A stretch of DNA of 64,000 bases, from positions 4,077,568 through 4,141,567 of the forward strand of contig NZ_LT907982.1 in the NCBI RefSeq assembly GCF_900230215.1. Reading direction: 5' to 3'. Shown in pieces: positions 8,090 to 17,000 of the stretch. The notes beneath the pieces are model-generated. The model was not told where the DNA came from. It did not search any database and worked only from the letters and a program-made list of their open reading frames with translations. The position numbers were made by a program, and so were the translations under genes. Position 1 is the stretch's first letter. Every line of letters starts with the position of its first letter. The DNA comes from Jatrophihabitans sp. GAS493 (GTDB lineage: Bacteria > Actinomycetota > Actinomycetes > Mycobacteriales > Jatrophihabitantaceae).

Positions 8090-11000
8090 TTACCCATCCT
8101 CACCCCGCCTGCGGATCAGGCCGGCGCCGGTCAGCAGCGCTCCGAGGAGTATGGCCAGCAGGCCGAACGATATCGACGGGCCGAGGGCCTGGACTCCGGT
8201 CGTGGAGAGATGCGGTGGCGTCGTCGTCGTAGCGGAGCCGCCGCCGTCACCGCCGACTTCAGCACCGCCCACCGCCGCGCCGATCACAACGATTGCGGTC
8301 GCGGACGGCGAACTCACCGGGGCTCGGTCGCCGGGCGGGGTCGCGGTCGCGGTGGCCGTATTGACGATGTCGCCGGCGGCGGCCTCAGCCTGCGTTATCT
8401 CATGGGGCGCCGCCGAGCAGGTAACCGATCGAGTCGGGGCCAGCGCGGCGGCCGGGCAACTGATCGCCCCCGCCCGGGCATCGTGGACGACCAGGTTGCT
8501 CAGCGTCACGTTGCCGGTGTTGGTGACCACAAACGTCCAGAGGATGGTGTCGCCGGGGCCGGTGACACCATCGCCGTTGTTGTCGATCACCTGGGCTCGC
8601 TTGACCAGCTCCAGGCTCGGGCCGGTGGGGAGGGCGACGGTGGCGCTCGAAGGGGGCGAGATGACCTGGCTACCGCCGCTGCCGCCCGCCGTGGTCGCGA
8701 TCACCGTTGCCGTGTTGTTCAGGGAGCCGGCGTCGAAGTCGGCCTGGGTGAGTATGTGTGGCTGATCGGCTGTGCAGGTCGTCGCCTCACCGGGAGGCAG
8801 GAGCGGCTGCGCGCAGGTGACCGCCCCGGCGACGCGGTCCACCACCGTCACCCGCAGTGTGAACGGCCCGGTGTTGGTGACCAGGAAGGTCCAGGACACC
8901 GCATCACCGACGTCGAGTGATCCGTTGTTGTTCGAGTCGGTCACGGTCGCCTGCTTGACCAGGCTGACCGACGGCGGTCCGACGAAGACGGGGATCAGCG
9001 CCGTCGACGGCGCTGAGGTCGTCGGCGTCCCGTCCGGATCCGTCGCGCTCGCGGTGGCGCTGTTGGAGATGACGCCGTTGTCGATGTCGGCCTGGGTGAC
9101 CACGTAGTCGGCGGTGCAGGTAAGTGAGCTGCCCGGCGGGATGGACGAGGTCGGGCAGACCGGGGTGAGCGCCGGTCCAGCCGGGGCGGCGAGGGTGTCG
9201 GCGATGCTGACGTCGTCCAAGGTGACGTTGCCCGTATTGGTCACCTCGAACTCGTAGCTCACCGATTCACCGGCTTTCGACACCAAGGTATTCAGCGAGG
9301 ACTTCACCACCGACAGCGCCGGCGCAGCGTTGGCCAGCACGGCCGCGGTAGACGAAGCGGAGTCGACGCTGGCGCCGGATGGGCCGATCGCACTGGCCAC
9401 CGCGCTGTTGTCGATCCGTCCGTGATCCATGTCAGCTTGGGTCACCCGGTAGGTCGAGGTGCAGGTTACGGCCGCGCCCGGGGCCACCGGGGTGGCCGGG
9501 CAGAGCACGGTCGGCGGCGGGCCGGCCGGCGCGGTGAAGGTGTCGGCGACCGAAAGAGCGGTGAGCGTGACGTTGCCGGTATTGGTGACTACGAAGGTGT
9601 ACGCGACGTCGGCTCCGGCCGCCACAACACTGGTCGGTGAGGCGGACTTGGCTACCGTCAACGCCGGTCCGGGTGGTACGACGACGTCGGCGGTCGAGGA
9701 GTTGGAGGCGACGTGCTGGCCGGCCGGGCCGACCACGTTGGCCACCGCCGAGTTGTCGACCCGCCCGTGGTCGACATCGGCCTGGGTCACCGTGTAGGTC
9801 GAGGTGCAGGTCGTGAAGGTGCCGGGTGCGAGGCTAGTCGCCGGACAGCTGATGGCGATGCCGGGGCCGGCCGGTGGGGCGAGGTTGTCGTCGATGGTCA
9901 GGTTGGTGACGCTGACGTTGCCGGTGTTGCTCACCACGAAGCTGTAGTCGACCGTCTGCCCGGCGGCGGTGATGGTGCTCGGGGTCGCCGACTTGGCCAG
10001 CGACACCGCCGGCGACTGGGTCGCGTTCACCGAGGCATTCGACGGGTTTGAGGTGACCGCCGATCCGGTCGGGTCAACTCCGCCGGCGGTGGCGCCATTG
10101 CCGACGCTGCCGTTGTCGAGGTCGGCCTGGGTGACCGCATAAGTTGAGGTGCAGGTCGTCGAATCGCCCGGCGCGAGGGTCGTGACCGGACACGATACCG
10201 CCAATACGGGAGCAGCCGGTGCGATCAGGGCGTCGGTGATGGCCAACTGCGAGATGGTGTCGTTGCCGGTGTTGGTGACCAGGAATTCATAGCTGATCTC
10301 ATCGCCGACCGCCGACACGCTGCCCGGGCCGGCGCTCTTGACCAGCGACAGGGCCGGCGTCTGCGGAATGGTGACGGTGGCGACGCTGTCGTTCGACCGG
10401 ACCGGGTCATCCGCCGGATCGGTGGCGGCGGCGTGCGCGGTGTTGCGGATCTGCCCGCTGTCCACGTCGGCCTGGGTGGCGGTGTAGCTGGCCAGACAGG
10501 TGGTGGTGCCGTGCGGGGCCAGGGTGGTCACCGGACAGGTGATCGGGGCCAGCGGCGGGGCGGCGGGCGAGTCGAAGGTGTCCTCGATAGCCAGCCCATG
10601 CAGGGTCACGTTGCCGGTGTTGGTCACCTGGAAGCTGTAGCCGACCACCGCGCCGGAGTCGGAGACCGTCGTCGGCGCCGCCGACTTGACCAGCGACAGT
10701 CCGGGGGCCGCCGGTACGGTGACCGTCGCGGTCGATGGGTCGGAGCTGACCACGGCGCCGCTGGGGGCCAGGCCGGTCGCGGTGGCCGAGTTGCCGACCG
10801 AGCCATGATCCACATCCGCCTGGGTGAGCAGATAGCTGGCCGTACAGGTGGTGCTCTGAGTCGGCGACAGGGCGGTCACCGGGCAGGAGACGGAGAGTGG
10901 CGGCCCCGCCGGAGCGGTGAGCAGGTCATCGACGGCCAGGCCGGTGATCGTGGTGTCTCCGCTGTTGGTCACCACGAAGGTGTAGTTCACCCGGTCACCG

Positions 11001-14000
11001 ACGGCCGTCTCCGTCGTCGGGCTCGCCGACTTCTTCAGCGTCAGGGCCGGGCTCTGGCTCACCGGAACCGACGCGGTCGAGTCGAGGGAGGCGACCGGAC
11101 TCCCGTCCGGTGCGGTGCCGGCCGCCGTGGCGTCGTTGTCGATCGACCCGTTGTCCACGTCGGCCTGGGTCGTCGTGTAGCTACCGGTGCAGAGCGCGGT
11201 GGCGTTGGGGGGCAGCGGCGCGGTCGGGCAGGCCACGGCCAGGGCCGGCCCGGCCGGGGCGTGCAGATGATCGGAGATGGAGAGGCCGGTCAGGGTCACG
11301 TTCCCCGTGTTGGTAAGGGCAAAGTCGTAGTCGATCGGTGCCCCCACGCCGACGACCGGGGCGGTGTAGATCGCCGACTTCACCAGCGCCAGCTCGCGGA
11401 TCTGGGTGACGGCGACGGTGGCGGTGGCCTGCGCGGAACTCACCGGGCCGCCGCCGGGTGTGACCCCGTTGGCCACCGCGACATTGGTGATCTGACCGCG
11501 GTCGAGGTCGGCCTGGGTGACGGAGTAGGTCGCGGTACAGGTCGAGGTCTCACCGGGCGCAATTGTCGCCGGGGCGCAGGCAGCCGGCGCCGACGCGCTC
11601 AGCAGTGGATCGTCGATGGCCAGCGAATTGACGCTGACGTTGCCGGTGTTGCGCACCTGGAAGCTGTATTGAATCGACTGGCCGAGGCGCTCGACGCTCG
11701 TCGGATCGGCCGTCTTGGTCAGCACGAGGGAGGCCGACGGGTTGATGACGACCGTCGCGGTGGAGGGGTTGGAGGTGACCACGCCGTCGCTGGGGTCGAG
11801 GCCGGTGACAGTCGCGGTATTGCTGATGACGCCGTTGTCGGCATCCGCCTGGGTCGCCAGGTAGGTGGCGTTGCAGGTCGTGCTGGCCAGCGAGGCCAGC
11901 GTGGTCTGCGCGCAGGTCACGCTCAATTCAGGACCGGCCGGCGCGGCGAAGACGTCCTGCACCGCGAGGCCGTGGATGGTGACACTGCCTGCGTTGGTCA
12001 CGATGAAGCGGTAGACGATCTGGTTCCCGGCGGTGGCGATCTGAGCCGGGGTCGCGGTCTTCTGCAGCAGCAGATCCAGGCTCGTGTTGGCGATCACGAT
12101 CGCCGTCGACGGGTTGGAGGACGCCGGATTGCCTTGCGCATCAAGGCCGTTGGCCGTCGCTGTGTCGGTGATGGTGCCGGTGTCGAAGTCGGCCTGCGTC
12201 GACACATAGCTGGAGAGGCAGGTGGTCGAGGCGCCGGGGGCGAGGATGGTCACCGGGCAGACCGCGGCCGAGGCCGGCCCGGCCGGGCTCACCTGCGTGT
12301 CGAGGATCGTCAGGTCGGAGATGGTCACGTTGCCGGTGTTGGTTACCGCAAACGCGTAGGTGACCGACTGCCCGACCGTGTCGATGCTCCCCGAAAGCGC
12401 CGACTTGATCAGCAGCATCGCCGGGTTCTGGGTAGCCGTCACGATCGCGGTCGAGGGTGCGGAGGTGACGGGCTGCCCCTGCGGATCGCTACCACCGGCG
12501 GTCGCGGTGTTGTCGATACCGCCGGCGTCGATGTCGGCTTGGGTGGTGGTGTAGTCGGCCGTGCAGGTCGTCGAGGCGCCCGGTGCCAGCGACGTGACGC
12601 TGCAGGCCGGGGCGGCCGCGCCGGCGAACATCGGATCGTCGATGGCGATGGCCCCCACCGACACGTTTCCGGTGTTGGTCACGGTGAAGGTGTAGGTGAG
12701 GACCTGTCCGGGCTCGGTCACGGTGCTGCGGGAGACCGATTTGACGAGCGTCAGCTCCGCGTTCTGGGCCACCGTCACCGTGCTGGTCGACGGCGGCGAC
12801 GTGATCGTCAAACCCGCCGGAGTCTGCGCGCTCGCGGTTGCGGTATTGACGATCGAGCCGTGGTCGATGTCGGTCTGGGTCGCGGTGTAGGTGGCGCTGC
12901 AGGTGATCTGCGCAGCGGGCGCGATGCTTCGCTGCGGGCAGCTCGCGATGACCGGCGGCCCGGCCGGGGCGGCCAGCGTGTCGTTGATCGACAGCAGGGA
13001 CATCGTCACGTTGCCGACGTTGCTGACCACGAAGGTGTAGGTGACCGGTTGCCCGGCGGTGGTGATCGTCGCCGGCGACGCCTTCTTCTCCACGCTCAGC
13101 GCGGGGGTGGCCGGCACCGCGACGATCACGGATGAGGGCGGGGAGGTGATCGGATTCCCCGACGGGGTGAGCCCGGTCGCGGTGGCCGTGTTGGTGATCG
13201 ACCCGCTGTCGATGTCGGTCTGGGTGACGACGTAGGAGGTGGTGCAGTCCGTCGCGGCCCCCGGAGCAAGGGTGGTCGCTGCGCAACTGATCCCGGCGCC
13301 GGTCGGGACGGCGGGGGGTGCGAACAGATCACCGATCGCCAGACCGCTTACCGTCACGTTGCCGGTGTTCGTGACGTGGAAGGTGTAGGCGATCGTGGAG
13401 CCCGCGGTCGTGACGGAGGTCGGGTTCGCCGTCTTTACCAGGTTGAGCAGGGGGGTCGCGTTCCCGGTCGCCGTTGCCGTCGCCGGTGGTGCCGTGACCG
13501 TGGCACCGCCGGGACCAACTCCGGACGCGGACGCAGTGTTCTGCACCGATCCCGCATCCAGGTCAGCCTGGGTCACCGCGTGGGTCGCGGTACAGGTCGT
13601 CTTGGCCGACGGGGCCAGGGTGCCCGTCGCGCAGAGCGGAGCGTTGGCGCCGGTGAACATCGGGTCGGTGACGGCAAGGCCCGCGATGGTCTGGTTGCCG
13701 TTGTTCGTCACCGTGAACGTGTACGTCAGCACTTGGCCGACGGTGTCGTAGATCGTCGGGCTGACCGTCTTGGCCAACTTCAGGGACGGGGCGGCGGCAA
13801 CGGTGACGCTCGCCGTGGACGGGTCGGAGACGACCGGACTCCGAGCCGGGTCCAATGCGTTGGCGGTGGCCGAATTGTTGATCGAACCGTTGTCGATATC
13901 GGCCTGGGTGGCGGTGTAGGTCGCGCTGCAGATGGTATTCGCGCCCGGCACGAGCACGGTGACCGGACAGGCGATCGGCGCCAATTGTGGGCCCGCCGGG

Positions 14001-17000
14001 GCGGCGAGCGTGTCGGCGACGGCGAGGTTGGTCACCGTCACGTTGCCGGTGTTGGTCACCGCGAAGGCGTAGGTGACGCTCTGGGTGGCCGCCGTGATCG
14101 TCGCCGGCGAGGCCGACTTGGTGATGCTCAGCGAAGCCTGCTGGGTGACGCCTACGGTGGCGGTCGACGGCGGCGAAGCAACCGCATTCCCGGCTGGGTC
14201 GATGGAGTGGGCCGTCGCCGAGTTGCTGATCGAGCCGTTGTCGACGTCGAGCTGGGTGACGCTGTGGCTGGCCGTGCAGACCATCACCGCGCCCGGCGGC
14301 AGCGATGAACTGGGACAGCTCACGGACAGCGCCGGACCGGCCGGCGGGGTCAACGAATCCGTGACGCCGTTGGCGCTCAGGGTCACGTTGCCGGTGTTGC
14401 GAATCGTGAAGGTGTACTGCACGATCTGGCCGACCGCGGTGACGGTGGCCGGTGTGGCCGCCTTGAGCAGGCTCAGCGACGGCCGCGGCGGCACCGCGAC
14501 GGCCACGGTGGCCGGCGGTGAGGTGATGGGTGCACCATCGGGCCCAGTTCCGCTCGCCGTCGCGCTGTTGCCGATCGTGCCGTTGTCGACGTCCGCCTGC
14601 GATGCGGTGTAGGTGGCGGTGCAGGTCAGACTGGCCCCGGGAGCCAGCGCCGTGGCCGGGCAGATCGGAGTCACCGGCGGGCCGGCGGGACTGCTGAAGG
14701 AGTCGGCGATCGAGACCCCGCTGATCGTGACGTTCCCCTGATTGGTGACCACGAAGGTGTAGACGACCTGCTCCCCGGCCCGGATCACGGTGGTCGGGGA
14801 GGACGTCTTGGCGACCGACAGCGCCGGCGACTGGTTCACCGTGACGAGGGCCGATGAGGAGTTGGAGGCCACCGAGGTGCCGGCCGGATTGGCGCCGCTG
14901 GCCACCGCGGTGTTGGCGATCGAGCCGTGGTCCACGTCGGCCTGGGACGCGGTGTAGGTCACCGTGCAGGTCGTCGTCGCCCCAGCCGCCAGCGTGGTCA
15001 CCGGACAGCTCACGACGCCGGAGAGTGGCCCCGCCGGAGCGTGGTTGATGTCGGTGACGGCGAGGTGGGTGATTGTCTGGTTGCCCGAGTTGGTCACGGC
15101 GAATGAGTACGTGATGACCTGGCCGGCCTGACTGATGGTGGCCGGCGCGGCGGACTTGGAGAGCGACAGGGCGGCGTTGGTCACCGCGTTCACCGTCGCG
15201 GTGGACTGGTTGGAGGTCACCGCGGAGCCTCCCGTGGCGGTGCCGGTGGCCGTCGCGGTGTTGTTGATCGAGCCGTTGTCGAGGTCGGCGGCCGTGGTGA
15301 GGTAGGTGGCCGAGCAGCTGGTGGACCCGTTGGGCGCGAGGCTGGTGGCCGCGCAGGTGATCGGCGTCAGTTGCGGTCCGGCGGGAGCGGCGAGTGAATC
15401 GCTGATCGCGATGCCAGAGACGGTCACGTTGCCGGTGTTCACCACGGTGAACGTGTACGTAATGGTCCGGCCCGCAGTGGCGAAGGAGGAGGGGCTGGCG
15501 GCTTTGGTCAGCTGCAGCCGGGGGCTGGTGGCGGCGGTGACGGTGGCTGTGCTCGGGGCGGAGGTGACCCGGGCGCCCTGTGGGGTCGTTCCGCTCGCGG
15601 TGGCGGTATTGACGATGGAGCCGCGATCCACATCGGCCTGGGTGCTCAGGTACGAGGCGGTGCAGACCGTCGCCGCACCGGGGGCAAGGGCGGCCGCCGC
15701 GCAGGTCGGCGCATGGACGCCGGTGAACATCGGATCGTTGACGGTAATGCCGGAGATGGTCGTCTGCCCGGAGTTCGTGACGGTGAAGGTGTAGCTGACG
15801 TTCTGCCCGGGGCCGCTGATGGTGGTCGGCGATGCTGCCTTGCTCAGGGTCAGCGCTGAGGTGACGTTCACCGTCACGGCGGCGGTCGACGGCGTGGAGG
15901 AGACCGTAGCCCCGGCTGGTGTGAGCGCCCTGGCCAGCGCGGTGTTGTTGATCGAGCCGTTGTCGACGTCGGCCTGGGTCGCGGTGTACGTCGCTGTGCA
16001 GCGCACGTTCGCTCCCGGCACCAGGGTCGCCGGTGGGCAACTGACGACCAGGGCCGGCGCGGCCGGGGCGGAGAGCGTGTCGGAGACTCCCACGCTGGAT
16101 AGCGTGACGTTGCCGGTGTTGGTGACCAGGAATTGGTAGCCGACCTGCTGGCCGAGGGCGGTGATGGTGGTCGGCGTCGCCGTCTTGACCAGGTTCAGCG
16201 AGGCGGTCGGGGGGATGGTGACCACCGCGGTCGAGGCCGGCGAGGTGACGGTGTTGCCCCCCGGGTCGCTGCCCTGCGCGACGGCCGAGTTCTTGATCGT
16301 GCCCTGGTCCACGTCGGCCTGGGTCGCGGTGTAGCTGGCGGTGCAGTTGGTACCCGCGCCCGGCGCCAGGGTCGTGGTGGCGCAGGTGACGGTCGGTGTC
16401 GGCCCGGCGGGCGAGGTCATCGCGTCGAGGATCGAGAGGTTGCGGATCGTGACGTTCCCGCTGTTGGTCACCGCGAAGGTGTAGGCCACCTTCTGCCCGG
16501 CCGCGGTGATCGTCGTCGGCAGCGCGGTCTTGGTCATCGTCAGCTTCGGGGACGCGCTCACCGAGACGGTGGCGGTGGACTGCGCCGAGGCGACCGCCCG
16601 CCCCTTGGTGTCGGTTGCGTTGGCGATGGCGGCGTTCTTGATCGAGCCGTTGTCGACGTCGACCTGGGTGACGGTGTACGTGGCCGTGCAGGTTGTCGCG
16701 GCGTTCGGGGCCAGCGTGCTGGTCGGACAGGTCACCGTCGGCGCCGGCCCGGCCGGCGCGCTGAACGTGTCGGTGATGGCCAGCGCGTTGAGCGTCAAGT
16801 TGCCGGTGTTGGTGACCAGGAACGAATAGGTGACCTTCTGCCCGGCGCCCGAGACGACCGTCGGCGAGGCGCTCTTGACCAGCGACAGCGATGCCCCCGG
16901 GGCCGCGGTCACACTGGCCACCGACGGGGTCGAGACGACCGCGGCGTTGGTGGGGTCCAGACCGGAGGCGGTGGCGGAGTTGGTGACCGACCCCTGATCG